Positions 7,240 to 16,275 of a stretch of DNA of 37,887 bases are shown one piece after another. A program made the translations under genes and the position numbers. Position 1 is the stretch's first letter. The number at the start of each line of letters is the position of its first letter. The DNA comes from Collinsella sp. (GTDB lineage: Bacteria > Actinomycetota > Coriobacteriia > Coriobacteriales > Coriobacteriaceae). The notes under the pieces are model-generated. The model had not been told where the DNA came from. It ran no database searches and saw only the letters and a program-made list of their open reading frames with translations. The stretch spans positions 1 through 37,887 of the forward strand of contig JAHAGQ010000020.1 in assembly GCA_018373675.1 (NCBI GenBank), written 5' to 3'.

Positions 7240-9042
7240 ATGTCTCAGAGAAGCACCAGTCCGCTCAAACGCTCCACCGTGCGTCGCACTCTAAAGCGTT
7301 TTTGGGATGTCACGCGCACGCAGCCGCTGATCGTCTTTCTCTCGGTGTTCTCGTCGGCGGGCTACATCTTTTTGCTCACGTTTGCCAACACCTATGTGAT
7401 GGCCCTTATCGTCGACCGCGTTCAGGCCGGCCCCGTGGCGGGTGACCAGGTGTTTGAGGTCTTTGGCCCTTACATTCTGGCGCTGGTGCTCGTTAACCTA
7501 GTGGGCCAAATCCTCTCCAAGCTGCAGGACTACACCGTCTACAAGCTCGAGATTGCGGGCAACTATCACCTGGCGCGCCTGTGCTTCGACACGCTCTCCA
7601 ATCAATCCATGACATTTCACACCAGCCGCTTTGGCGGATCGCTCGTGAGCCAGACGAGTCGTTTTATGAGCGGCTACACGGGCCTGGTGGACGTGACGGT
7701 GTATTCGCTCATTCCTACTATCACCTCGGTTGTCTGCACGGTGGCGGCGCTCGCTCCGGTGGTGCCGACGTTTACCGTGATCCTGGTGGGCATTATGGTC
7801 GTCTACATCGCGTTTGTCTGGCTTATGTATAAGCGCATCATGCCGCTTTCGGCCGCGACGTCCGCCGCGCAGAACAAATTGTCGGGCGTGCTGTCCGACG
7901 CGGTCACGAATATCCTGGCCGTCAAGACCTGTGGGCGCGAGGACTTTGAGCGCGACCTGTTCGATGCTGCCGACCGCGCCGCGCGCGACGCCGAGACGGT
8001 CTCGATGCACGCCATGATGCAGCGCAACTTTACGACCTCGGGTCTTATCGTCATCACCATGGCCGTGGTGAGCGTGTTCGTCGCGGGCGGCAACGCGTGG
8101 TTTGGCATCTCTGCCGGCGCGCTCGTCATGATCTTTACCTATACGTACAACCTCACCATGCGTCTGAACTACGTAAGCTCCATGATGCAGCGCATTAACC
8201 GCGCGCTGGGCGATGCGGCCGAGATGACGCGCGTGCTGGACGAGCCGCGTCTGGTAGCAGACGACGAGAACGCTCCCGAGCTTAAAGTGAGCGAGGGCGC
8301 GATTGATTTTGAGCACTTGAGCTTTGCATACCGTGATGCCGCGGCGGGCGAGAACGTGTTCGACGACCTGACGCTTCACGTGGCGGCGGGCCAGCGCGTG
8401 GGCCTGGTGGGTAAATCGGGCTCGGGCAAGACGACGCTCACTAAGCTGTTGCTGCGCCTGGATGACGTACAGGGCGGCCGCGTGCTCGTGGACGGCCAAG
8501 ACGTCTCGCGCTGCACGCAGCAGAGCCTGCGCCGCCAGGTTGCCTACGTGCCGCAGGAGGCGCTGCTGTTCCATCGCTCCATTCGCGAGAATATTGCCTA
8601 CGGACGCCCCGACGCCACCAACGAGCAGATTCGCGAGGCGGCTCGCTTGGCTAATGCGACCGAGTTTATCGACCGCCTGCCCCGTGGCTTTGACACCATG
8701 GTGGGCGAGCGCGGCGTCAAGCTTTCGGGCGGCCAACGCCAGCGCGTGGCCATCGCCCGTGCGATTCTCACCGACGCGCCGATTCTGGTGCTCGACGAGG
8801 CGACGTCTGCCCTGGACAGCGAGTCCGAGGCGCTGGTGCAGGAGGCGCTCGAGAACCTGATGCGCGGCCGCACCTCCATTGTGGTGGCACATCGCCTGTC
8901 CACCGTGGCGGCGCTCGACCGCATCGTGGTGCTGGCGGACGGCGAGATTGTCGAGGACGGTACGCATGCACAGCTTGTCGAGGCGGGCGGCGAGTACGCA
9001 AGCCTGTGGGGCCGCCAGACCGGCGCATTTTTGGAGGCGTAA
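7240..9042 (+). CDS. ABC exporter half-transporter (fused permease and ATPase)
   Basis: The 600-residue protein has a six-helix transmembrane domain (about residues 25-320) fused to an ATPase. Nucleotide-binding motifs are complete: Walker A GKSGSGKTT (about 390), Q-loop in YVPQEALLF, signature LSGGQRQR (about 496), Walker B ILVLDEATSALD (about 515) and the H-loop AHRLS (about 549). It belongs to the exporter class that acts as a dimer and moves lipids, peptides or drugs outward; the substrate cannot be read from sequence. Only one half-transporter gene is present, so a homodimer is likely. GAAAGGAAG before the ATG at 7240 decides the start; an in-frame ATG at 7204 has no ribosome site. Confidence 0.9.
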   Translation: MSQRSTSPLKRSTVRRTLKRFWDVTRTQPLIVFLSVFSSAGYIFLLTFANTYVMALIVDRVQAGPVAGDQVFEVFGPYILALVLVNLVGQILSKLQDYTVYKLEIAGNYHLARLCFDTLSNQSMTFHTSRFGGSLVSQTSRFMSGYTGLVDVTVYSLIPTITSVVCTVAALAPVVPTFTVILVGIMVVYIAFVWLMYKRIMPLSAATSAAQNKLSGVLSDAVTNILAVKTCGREDFERDLFDAADRAARDAETVSMHAMMQRNFTTSGLIVITMAVVSVFVAGGNAWFGISAGALVMIFTYTYNLTMRLNYVSSMMQRINRALGDAAEMTRVLDEPRLVADDENAPELKVSEGAIDFEHLSFAYRDAAAGENVFDDLTLHVAAGQRVGLVGKSGSGKTTLTKLLLRLDDVQGGRVLVDGQDVSRCTQQSLRRQVAYVPQEALLFHRSIRENIAYGRPDATNEQIREAARLANATEFIDRLPRGFDTMVGERGVKLSGGQRQRVAIARAILTDAPILVLDEATSALDSESEALVQEALENLMRGRTSIVVAHRLSTVAALDRIVVLADGEIVEDGTHAQLVEAGGEYASLWGRQTGAFLEA

Positions 9043-9105
9043 AGACCCCGCACGTGGGACAATCGTGCCCATAGGTTTGTTATGCCGCTGAAGCGAGGAG
9101 TCGTT

Positions 9106-9771
9106 ATGCCACGCGAGACTAATGCCGCCAAACGCGAGCGCGCCGTTGAGGTGTGCGAGCGCCTCAACCGTCGCTATGGCCCGGTCGAGTGCTTTTTGGA
9201 CCACGAGAATCCCTTTAGGCTGCTCATCGCGGTGCTGCTCTCGGCGCAGACGACCGACGCACAGGTCAACAAGGTGACGCCGAAGCTGTTTGCCCAGTGG
9301 CCCACGCCCGAGGCCATGGCGGGGGCGAGCGTGGCCGATGTGGCCGATACTATTAAGTCGCTCGGCTTTTATAAGAGCAAGGCCAAGCACGCCGTGGAGG
9401 CCGCGCAGATGATCGTTGCCGATTACGGCGGCGAGGTACCTGCCGACATGAAGGAACTCGTCAAACTGCCGGGCGTGGGGCGCAAAACGGCGAACATCGT
9501 GCTCAACGTGGGGTTTGGCATTGTCGAGGGCATCGCGGTCGATACGCACGTCAACCGCATCGCGCACCGCCTGATGCTGAGCCCCAAGACGCATGCCAAG
9601 GAGCCGCTCAAGACCGAGCAAGATCTGCTCAAGATTTTGCCGCACGAGTATTGGGAGTCGGTCAACCACCAGTGGATCACCTTTGGCCGTGAGATCTGCG
9701 ACGCCCGCAAACCCAAGTGCGACGAGTGCCCGCTGGCGGATTTGTGTCCCAGCGTGCGCGTAGCGGGGTAG
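9106..9771 (+). CDS. nth: Endonuclease III
   Basis: This 221-residue DNA glycosylase/AP lyase excises oxidised pyrimidines. It shows LLSAQTTDAQVNKVTPKLF, the hairpin LPGVGRKTANIVLN with the catalytic Lys, and VDTHVNRIAHRL with the catalytic Asp. The [4Fe-4S] ligands are intact as Cys-x6-Cys-x2-Cys-x5-Cys near the C-terminus (ending CPLADLC). This contrasts with the cluster-free MutY-like protein at 1128. The start at 9106 follows GCGAGGAG; an upstream ATG at 9082 would add eight atypical residues. The gene lies 63 bp after the ABC exporter and 157 bp before mfd. Confidence 0.95.
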   Translation: MPRETNAAKRERAVEVCERLNRRYGPVECFLDHENPFRLLIAVLLSAQTTDAQVNKVTPKLFAQWPTPEAMAGASVADVADTIKSLGFYKSKAKHAVEAAQMIVADYGGEVPADMKELVKLPGVGRKTANIVLNVGFGIVEGIAVDTHVNRIAHRLMLSPKTHAKEPLKTEQDLLKILPHEYWESVNHQWITFGREICDARKPKCDECPLADLCPSVRVAG

Positions 9772-9819
9772 GGCGGAACGCATCTTCGTCTGGCGTTTTT
9801 TGCGGGGCTGGGTTTGCCC

Positions 9820-9850
9820 TTGAGCCGGAGTCCTTTCCATGCGCTACCAT
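9820..9850 (+). promoter_or_regulatory. Candidate promoter of mfd
   Basis: TTGAGC (9820-9825) and TACCAT (9845-9850) are separated by 19 bp. TACCAT/TACAAT-like -10 boxes also appear before other genes in this window. A hairpin with a short T-run (9876-9903) lies between it and mfd. Confidence 0.35.
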
Positions 9851-9875
9851 GACAGGCAATGAAATCCGCCGCATA

Positions 9876-9903
9876 CCCGCCGAGCTTGCCCCGGCGGGCT
9901 TTT
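9876..9903 (+). terminator. Terminator-like hairpin in the leader of mfd
   Basis: CCCGCCG (9876-9882) pairs with CGGCGGG (9892-9898), followed by CTTTTGG. It ends about 15 bases before the mfd ribosome site. It could be the late terminator of nth or an attenuator of mfd. Confidence 0.5.
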
Positions 9904-9928
9904 GGCGTTGCAATGCCGGAGGAACAGC

Positions 9929-12900
9929 ATGCTCATTCACCGTATAGCCGCGCAGCTCTACACTGCCGAGGCCTTGCAGACTGTCGAGACCGGACTCGAT
10001 GCCGGCGAGGACGTGACGCTGGCCGTGTCGCAGTCGGGCCGCACGCTTATGGCGGCCGCCCAGTTCGCGCGCCGTCCGCGCCCGACGGTCTACATTGTGA
10101 GCGGCGAGGACGCGGCCGATCGCGCCGCGCGCAGCCTTGCCGCCTACGTGGGTCTGGCGCATGTGTGCCGTTTTCCCGAGCGCAAGGACTATCCGTGGCG
10201 CGAACAGGCGCCCGACGACGCCGTGGTGGCGCAGCGCTGCGAGGCTCTGGGGCGCATCGTGCGCGGGGACAACTGCATCATGGTTGCCTCGGCCCGTGCG
10301 CTGCTGCGCTGCGTGCCGCCGGTCGAGAGTCGCTATTGGGAGTCCACTACTTTTGCGGTGGGCGAGGAGATTCCTTTTGACGAGGTGCCGCAGCGCCTGG
10401 TGAGCATGGGCTACACCAATGCCGGCGCCGCCGACGCGCCCGGTCTGTTCCGCGTGCACGGCGACACCGTCGAGGTGTTCCCCGCGCAGGAGAAGGCGCC
10501 CGTGCGCATCGAGTTCTTCGGCGACGAGATCGATCGCATCCGCCGCATGGTGAGCTCCACGGGGCAGACCATCGGCAATGAGGACAGCATCGAGATCTTC
10601 CCGTGTCGCGAGTTGGCACTGACCGACGAAGCCGTCCACAACATGCACGTGGCGCTCTACCGCGCCAGCCAGGACGATAGCAAGCTGGCGGCGCTGCTCG
10701 AGATGGTTGATGCGCGCATCGTCACGCCCGAGCTCGACCGCTTTTTGCCGGTGATGTACGGCCAGACCGTAAGCCCACTGGCACACGTGGGCGGCAAGGC
10801 GCTCGTGGTTCTATCCGAGCCGCGCTCGCTGTTCGACGACTGTCTGCGCGCCTACGAGGATATCGAGGCCCGTGCCGGCGAGGCGGGGATTGACCGCCTG
10901 GACGGCCTGTATGTGCGCGCCCAACAGCTCGATTTTGGTGCCCAGCAGCGCCTGAACTATGTGAGCCTGATTCGCGCCGGCGGTGCGGTGACGGCCGAGC
11001 TCAAGATTGAGCAGCCTGCCATCGCAGGCTCGGACAACCGTTTTATGACGCGCATCCAGGAGGTCGTGGGCAAACGCTATGCCTGCGTGTTCGCCATCCC
11101 CGACCGCGGTGCGCGCGAGTCGATGGAGCTCACCTTTGGCGACGAGGGCATTACCTTTGAGGAGTCGCTGACGGCCGCACCTGAAAATGCCGGCGCTATC
11201 GGCGACCGCGTGCGCGTGGCAGCGGCGGATTCCGCCGACCGTGCCGCACGCCAGGAGGCCCATGCTTCCATTCGCGAGCGCCGCGCCGATGCACTCAACG
11301 CCCGTTCGCTCGAGGCGGGCGCGGTCCAGGCTGCCGCCGGTGCCGCCGTGCCCACCATCTCGCGCGGACGCGTGACCTTTGTCGATGCCGCCCTGCCGCA
11401 GGGCGTGGTGGTGCCCGATGCCAACCTGGCCGTGTTCTCGATCGCCGACCTCAACGCCCGCATGGACGCCAACCGCGCGCGCAGCCGCCGCAAGGTGGAC
11501 ATTACGCAGATCACGTTCCCGTTTAAGCCGGGCGACTACGTGGTGCACGCCACTCACGGCATCGCGCTCTTTAGCGAGATCGCGCGCCAAGAAGTGGGCG
11601 GCAAGGAGCGCGACTACTTCTTGCTGGAATATGCCGACGGCGACAAGCTCTACGTGCCGCTCGAGCAGGTCGACCGTATCACGCGATACGTCGGTCCCGA
11701 CGGCGACAAGCCGCGCCTGACCAGGCTCAACACCGCCGACTGGACGCGCGCCACCAACAAGGCGCGCAAAAACGCCAAAAAGCTGGCGTTCGACCTGGTC
11801 GATCTGTATACGCGCCGCTCGTCGATTACCGGTATCGCCTGCCCGCCCGACACGCCCGAGCAGATCGAGATGGAGGAGAGCTTTCCTTACGACGAGACGC
11901 GCGACCAGCTGGAGGCCATCGCCGACATCAAGGCCGACATGGAGGCGCCCAAGCCCATGGACCGCCTGCTGTGCGGCGACGTGGGCTTTGGCAAGACCGA
12001 GGTCGCCCTGCGCGCGGCGTTTAAGTGCGTGGACTCCGGTCGCCAGGTCATGGTGCTCTGCCCCACGACCATTCTGGCCCAGCAGCACTACGAGACGTTC
12101 TTTGAGCGTTTTGCCCCGTTTGGCCTTGAGGTCGAGGTGCTCAGCCGCTTCCGCACGCCGGCACAGCAGAAGCGCGCGCTCAAGGCGTTTGCCGAGGGCA
12201 CGATCGATGTGCTCATCGGCACCCACCGTCTGCTTTCGGCCGATGTGAACCCCAAGAACCTGGGCCTGGTGATCATCGACGAGGAACAGCGCTTTGGCGT
12301 GCAGCACAAGGAACAGCTCAAGAACCTGCGCGAGCAGATTGACGTGCTTACGCTTTCGGCAACGCCGATTCCGCGAACCATGCAGATGGCCACGAGCGGC
12401 GTGCGCGACATGAGCCTGATCACGACGCCGCCCACCGGGCGTCGCCCCGTGATCGTGCACGTGGGGGAGTACGACCCCGATGTGGTGAGCGCGGCGATTC
12501 GCCTGGAGGTGGGTCGCGGCGGCCAGGTGTACTACGTGTCCAACCGCGTCAAGACCATCGACGATGCCGTGGCGCGCGTGCACGAGGCCGCGCCCGAGGC
12601 GCGCGTGGGCGTGGCGCACGGCAAGATGAGCCCGCGCGAGGTCGAGGACGTGATGATCGAGTTCGCGACCAAAAAGATCGACGTGCTCATCGCCACGACC
12701 ATTGTGGAGAGCGGCATCGACAACGCGACTGCCAACACGCTCATCATCGAGGATTCGCAGCGTCTGGGCCTGGCGCAGCTCTATCAGCTCAAGGGCCGCG
12801 TGGGCCGCTCTGCCACGCAGGCCTACGCGTACTTTATGTTCCCGGGCGAGCTGCCACTCACCGAGGAGGCCACGGCGCGCCTGACCGCACTTTCCGAGTT

Positions 12901-13561
12901 CCAGGACCTGGGCAGCGGCATGCGCATCGCCATGCGCGACCTGGAGATTCGCGGTGCCGGCTCGCTTATGGGCGCCGAGCAGCACGGCAACCTGTCGAGC
13001 GTGGGCTTTGACCTGTTTACGCAGATGCTGGGCCAGGCCGTGGCCGAGGCGCGCGGCGATGACGACGCCGGCGTGGAGGCGGCGAGCGTGGGTATTAACC
13101 TGCCGGCCGACTACTTCTTGTCCGAGGAGTACCTGCCGGCGGTGGATCAGCGCGTGCTCGTGTACCGTAAGCTCGCGGCGGCCGAGGACCTGGAGAGCAT
13201 CGACGAGGTGCAGGAAGAGACCGAGGCCGCGCATGGTGAGCTGCCGTTGGCGGGACTCAACCTGTTCAACCGCGCGCGCATCCGTATCCGCGGCGAGCGT
13301 CTGGGGCTCGAGAGCGTCACGCTCAGTGGCGGCCGCATCACGTTTTTGGGCGTAGACGTGCCCAAGAAGGTGGCCTTTGAGCTTAAGACCCGCTATGGCG
13401 CGGTGAACTTTCCCAAGAGCCGCAAACTGTCGGTGCCCTACAAGGCGGGTGCCGGCGCGGGCAGCGGCCTGGGTCGCGGTCTCGACGCCAGCGACGGCAC
13501 CGGCCCCGTGGCCGCGGCACTCATGCTGCTGCAGCAATTAGGCACGAGCGACGATGACTAA
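9929..13561 (+). CDS. mfd: Transcription-repair coupling factor Mfd
   Basis: The 1210-residue protein removes RNA polymerase stalled at DNA lesions and recruits UvrA for excision repair. In order it shows a UvrB-like N-terminal module, the CarD-like polymerase-interaction domain (PGDYVVHATHGIALF, residues about 531-590), and an SF2 translocase with Walker A GDVGFGKTE (about 684), DEEQ box (IIDEEQRFG, about 781), SATPIPRTMQ and the GRVGRS motif. The C-terminal TRCF domain begins near NLPADYFLSEEYLP. Length is normal for the family. GGAGGAA lies 5 bases before the ATG at 9929; the frame extends to an upstream TTG without a site. The C-terminus ends in a Gly/Ala-rich tail. Confidence 0.97.
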   Translation: MLIHRIAAQLYTAEALQTVETGLDAGEDVTLAVSQSGRTLMAAAQFARRPRPTVYIVSGEDAADRAARSLAAYVGLAHVCRFPERKDYPWREQAPDDAVVAQRCEALGRIVRGDNCIMVASARALLRCVPPVESRYWESTTFAVGEEIPFDEVPQRLVSMGYTNAGAADAPGLFRVHGDTVEVFPAQEKAPVRIEFFGDEIDRIRRMVSSTGQTIGNEDSIEIFPCRELALTDEAVHNMHVALYRASQDDSKLAALLEMVDARIVTPELDRFLPVMYGQTVSPLAHVGGKALVVLSEPRSLFDDCLRAYEDIEARAGEAGIDRLDGLYVRAQQLDFGAQQRLNYVSLIRAGGAVTAELKIEQPAIAGSDNRFMTRIQEVVGKRYACVFAIPDRGARESMELTFGDEGITFEESLTAAPENAGAIGDRVRVAAADSADRAARQEAHASIRERRADALNARSLEAGAVQAAAGAAVPTISRGRVTFVDAALPQGVVVPDANLAVFSIADLNARMDANRARSRRKVDITQITFPFKPGDYVVHATHGIALFSEIARQEVGGKERDYFLLEYADGDKLYVPLEQVDRITRYVGPDGDKPRLTRLNTADWTRATNKARKNAKKLAFDLVDLYTRRSSITGIACPPDTPEQIEMEESFPYDETRDQLEAIADIKADMEAPKPMDRLLCGDVGFGKTEVALRAAFKCVDSGRQVMVLCPTTILAQQHYETFFERFAPFGLEVEVLSRFRTPAQQKRALKAFAEGTIDVLIGTHRLLSADVNPKNLGLVIIDEEQRFGVQHKEQLKNLREQIDVLTLSATPIPRTMQMATSGVRDMSLITTPPTGRRPVIVHVGEYDPDVVSAAIRLEVGRGGQVYYVSNRVKTIDDAVARVHEAAPEARVGVAHGKMSPREVEDVMIEFATKKIDVLIATTIVESGIDNATANTLIIEDSQRLGLAQLYQLKGRVGRSATQAYAYFMFPGELPLTEEATARLTALSEFQDLGSGMRIAMRDLEIRGAGSLMGAEQHGNLSSVGFDLFTQMLGQAVAEARGDDDAGVEAASVGINLPADYFLSEEYLPAVDQRVLVYRKLAAAEDLESIDEVQEETEAAHGELPLAGLNLFNRARIRIRGERLGLESVTLSGGRITFLGVDVPKKVAFELKTRYGAVNFPKSRKLSVPYKAGAGAGSGLGRGLDASDGTGPVAAALMLLQQLGTSDDD

Positions 13562-13572
13562 CAAGTAGGGGC

Positions 13573-13612
13573 GTGGCGGGGCATAGCTACCAGTTGTTCT
13601 TTGCCCCGCCAC
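13573..13612 (+). terminator. Stem-loop after mfd without a T-run
   Basis: GTGGCGGGGCA (13573-13583) pairs perfectly with TGCCCCGCCAC (13602-13612). It starts 12 bases past the mfd stop. With no T-run following, intrinsic termination is doubtful; it may be an RNA-stabilising 3' structure. Confidence 0.45.
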
Positions 13613-13648
13613 CTCGCAGGTTGATTCCAGCCCCATCGAAAGGAAAGC

Positions 13649-14512
13649 ATGTTCGGATACATCTACAAGAAAGATGTCGCCATTATCGCGGCCGTCCTGT
13701 GCCTTTGTCTGGGCGTGGGCAGCTTCTTTGATTATCAGATCTCGAGTGCGCTGTTCAACATCGGCAGCATGTACGGTCGCTTTGTCGAGGCGGCCGGCGA
13801 GCTGCCGTTCGAGCTGACGGCGAGCGTCGCGGGCGTCATGCTCGTGCGCTCGGTACGCCCCGATTCCAAGGCGAGCAAGTGGCTCGCTGCGCTGGGCGTT
13901 TTGATCAACGTGGGCCTGGTCGGCTACGAGATTGTCGGATCGCTGCGCGTCGGCGGCAAGCTCATCGCGTTTCAGCTGGTACTGACGTTTGCGTTGGTCA
14001 TCGCAGCTAACTTCATCGCCTATCGCCTTACGCGCGACACCGAGCCCGACGAGCTCACACGCTGGGCGTTGATGGTGCTTGCCGTGTGGGTCGCTCAGGC
14101 CATTATCCTCAACGTGATCGTCAAGCCGCTGTGGTCGCGCCCGCGCATGCGCGTGATCGAGGTCACGCCGGGGCTCAATTTTCAGCCGTGGTGGGTGATC
14201 GGCAATCCCGACAAGTGGACCTATATCGCCGCCGGCGTGATCAAGGACGGGTTCAAGTCGTTCGCGAGTGGACACACCGCGCATGCGGCGATCGGCCTTA
14301 TGCTCGCCGGGCTTCCCGCGGCGGCCTTTAAGGAAAAACCGTCGCGCCGCCGCGTGGTCTTTTGGACGGCGGCTGTGGTCGCGGCGCTCGTCGCGTTTGG
14401 CCGCATCGTGATCGGCGCGCACTTTTTGAGTGACGTGAGCTGCGGTTTTGCCCTGGTACTGGCACTTGAGTGCCTTGCCGCGCGCATTGCCTATCCCAAC
14501 GGCGTACAATAG
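13649..14512 (+). CDS. PAP2-family membrane phosphatase
   Basis: This 287-residue integral membrane protein of the type 2 phosphatidic acid phosphatase superfamily has several hydrophobic segments and the three catalytic motifs in order: KPLWSRPR (K-x4-RP), FASGHTAHA (the SGH motif, with Ala in place of the usual Pro) and GRIVIGAHFLSD (R-x5-H-x3-D). Such enzymes dephosphorylate lipid phosphates such as undecaprenyl pyrophosphate or phosphatidylglycerol phosphate at the membrane; the substrate here is not evident. GAAAGGAAAG precedes the ATG. The next gene starts 45 bp downstream with no terminator between, so co-transcription is possible. Confidence 0.85.
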   Translation: MFGYIYKKDVAIIAAVLCLCLGVGSFFDYQISSALFNIGSMYGRFVEAAGELPFELTASVAGVMLVRSVRPDSKASKWLAALGVLINVGLVGYEIVGSLRVGGKLIAFQLVLTFALVIAANFIAYRLTRDTEPDELTRWALMVLAVWVAQAIILNVIVKPLWSRPRMRVIEVTPGLNFQPWWVIGNPDKWTYIAAGVIKDGFKSFASGHTAHAAIGLMLAGLPAAAFKEKPSRRRVVFWTAAVVAALVAFGRIVIGAHFLSDVSCGFALVLALECLAARIAYPNGVQ

Positions 14513-14557
14513 CCCCGTTTGAATCATCTGGCCGATACCCGGTAAGAGAGGATTGCC

Positions 14558-15583
14558 ATGCTCGCGTTCAACAACGACTATTCCCACGGCGCACACCCAG
14601 CGGTGCTGCAGGCGCTCGTCGACACCAATATGGAGCCGCAGCCCGGCTACGGTACCGATGCACATACCGAGCGTGCCAAGCAACTTATTCGCGAGGCCTG
14701 CCAGGCGCCTGACGCCGACGTGTTTTTCCTGGTGGGCGGCACGCAGGCTAACGCGACGGTGATCGACATGCTGCTTGCGCCGTACGAGGGCGTCGTTGCT
14801 GCCGAGACTGGCCACGTTGCCTGCCACGAGGCGGGCGCCATCGAGTTTGGCGGTCACAAGGTGCTCACCATCCCCGGCTACGAGGGCAAGATGCACGCCG
14901 AGGATCTCGAAAACTATTTCCAGGTGTTCTACGAAAACGAGAGCCATGAGCACATGGTGTTCCCGGGCGCCGTGTACGTGAGTCTATCGACCGAGTACGG
15001 CACGCTGTATTCCAGGGCCGAGCTCGCGGCGATTCACGCGGTGTGCCAGAAGCGCGAGATTCCGCTATTTGTGGACGGCGCTCGCCTGGCCTATGCACTG
15101 GCGGCCGATGAGTGCGACATTACCCTGCCCGAGCTGGCGCAGCTGTGCGACGTGTTCTACATCGGCGGCACCAAGTGCGGCGCGCTCTGCGGCGAGGCTG
15201 TGGTGTTCTGCGGCATGCACGCTCCGGCACATCCCATTCCGCGCATTAAGCAGCACGGCGCGCTGTTGGCCAAGGGCCGCCTGACGGGCGTGCAGTTTGA
15301 GGCACTCTTTACCGATGGCTTGTATTTTGAGATTGGTCGACAGGCGATCGAAACCGCGCAGACGCTTCGTCGCGTGCTGCACGAGCACGGCTACCGGTTC
15401 TTCTTGGAGACGCCGACTAACCAGCAGTTCGTGATTCTGCCCAACGAGGACATGGCGCGCATTCGCGAGCATGCGGCGATCGAGTACTGGGAAAAGTACG
15501 ACGAGACCCACACGGTGGTGCGCTTTTGCACCAGCTGGGCCACGACGCAGGAGGATATCGACGCGTTGGCGGCGGTTCTGTAG
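14558..15583 (+). CDS. ltaE: Low-specificity L-threonine aldolase-like PLP enzyme
   Basis: The 341-residue fold-type I PLP enzyme resembles threonine aldolases, which split L-threonine or L-allo-threonine to glycine and acetaldehyde. It has the N-terminal FNNDYSHGAHPAVLQAL, GGTQANATVID in the PLP phosphate region, FVDGARLAYAL with the PLP-ring Asp, and the Schiff-base lysine in YIGGTKCGAL (K206). Length is normal. An AGAGAGGA ribosome site precedes the ATG. A perfect 13-bp terminator follows. A related beta-eliminating lyase cannot be excluded from sequence alone. Confidence 0.85.
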   Translation: MLAFNNDYSHGAHPAVLQALVDTNMEPQPGYGTDAHTERAKQLIREACQAPDADVFFLVGGTQANATVIDMLLAPYEGVVAAETGHVACHEAGAIEFGGHKVLTIPGYEGKMHAEDLENYFQVFYENESHEHMVFPGAVYVSLSTEYGTLYSRAELAAIHAVCQKREIPLFVDGARLAYALAADECDITLPELAQLCDVFYIGGTKCGALCGEAVVFCGMHAPAHPIPRIKQHGALLAKGRLTGVQFEALFTDGLYFEIGRQAIETAQTLRRVLHEHGYRFFLETPTNQQFVILPNEDMARIREHAAIEYWEKYDETHTVVRFCTSWATTQEDIDALAAVL

Positions 15584-15601
15584 CCTGATGTAATGACGAG
15601 G

Positions 15602-15646
15602 GGCCGCCTTGCGCTTGGGTTTGGCGCAAGGCGGCCTTTGTTTTTG
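15602..15646 (+). terminator. Strong rho-independent terminator after ltaE
   Basis: GGCCGCCTTGCGC (15602-15614) pairs perfectly with GCGCAAGGCGGCC (15624-15636), followed by TTTGTTTTT. Confidence 0.85.
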
Positions 15647-15661
15647 AGGGAGAAGGGTTGT

Positions 15662-16252
15662 ATGACCGAGATGTCCGATCCGACGATTCGTCTGGCGACG
15701 CCCGATGATGCGCCGGCGTTGCTTGCCATCTATGAGCCGTATGTGCGCCAGACGGCGATTACCTGCGAATACGAGGTGCCGAGCGTTGAGGAGTTCGCCG
15801 GGCGCATCGAGCGCACGCTCAAGCGCTATCCGTATCTGGTGATGGAACTGGACGGGCGTCCGGTAGGCTATGCCTATGTGAGTCCGCTCAACAGCCGCGA
15901 GGCATACGACTGGTCGGTCGAGACATCGATCTACCTGGCGCGTGATGTGCGCCACGGCGGGCTGGGCCGCAAGCTGCATGACGCGCTCAAGCAATGCCTG
16001 ATCGCGATGGGTATCACCAACATGTGCGCCCTCATCGCCGTGCCGCACGACAAGGACGATGAGTACCTGACGCACAACAGCCAGGACTTCCATGCCCATA
16101 TGGGGTATCGCCTGGTGGGCGCCTTTGACCGCTGCGCCCAAAAGTTCGGCCGCTGGTACGACATGTGCTGGATGGAGTTGGTCCTAGCCGAGCGCGTCCC
16201 CAACCAACCCAAACCAACCTGGTTCCCCGACCTCCCCAAACCTACCATTTAG
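15662..16252 (+). CDS. GNAT acetyltransferase of the phosphinothricin acetyltransferase type
   Basis: The 196-residue protein begins MTEMSDPTIRLATPDDAPAL and continues in the PAT/YwnH style (LLAIYEPYVRQTAITCEYE). The acetyl-CoA loop is DVRHGGLGRKLHDAL. The family acetylates amino groups of compounds such as phosphinothricin or methionine sulfone; the true substrate is unknown. GGGAGAAGGG before 15662 sets the start. The last residues (NQPKPTWFPDLPKPTI) are proline-rich, and the final codons plus the stop lie inside a dispersed palindromic repeat at 16236-16275. The natural C-terminus may therefore have been replaced by repeat-derived sequence. Confidence 0.8.
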   Translation: MTEMSDPTIRLATPDDAPALLAIYEPYVRQTAITCEYEVPSVEEFAGRIERTLKRYPYLVMELDGRPVGYAYVSPLNSREAYDWSVETSIYLARDVRHGGLGRKLHDALKQCLIAMGITNMCALIAVPHDKDDEYLTHNSQDFHAHMGYRLVGAFDRCAQKFGRWYDMCWMELVLAERVPNQPKPTWFPDLPKPTI

Positions 16253-16275
16253 GGACAGGTTTATTTTGGCAGGTT
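16236..16275. repeat. AAACCTACC dispersed palindromic element, copy a
   Basis: AAACCTACCA (16238-16247) is followed by GGGACAGG and TTTATTTTGGCAGGTT; the ends are inverted repeats (AAACCTACC against GGCAGGTT). The same element occurs at 33798-33853 in this orientation, and inverted at 23713-23770 and 25847-25901. Copy a lies across the junction of two convergent genes. Confidence 0.75.

Noticed and set aside
7498..9840. A 780-codon open frame on the minus strand opposite the ABC exporter and nth
   Set aside because: It is antisense to two well-supported genes. Its His/Arg/Ala-rich translation matches no family and is a by-product of high GC content and codon bias.
10811..13537. A 908-codon minus-strand frame opposite mfd
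   Set aside because: It mirrors mfd, which has complete motifs. It has no ribosome site and a low-complexity composition.
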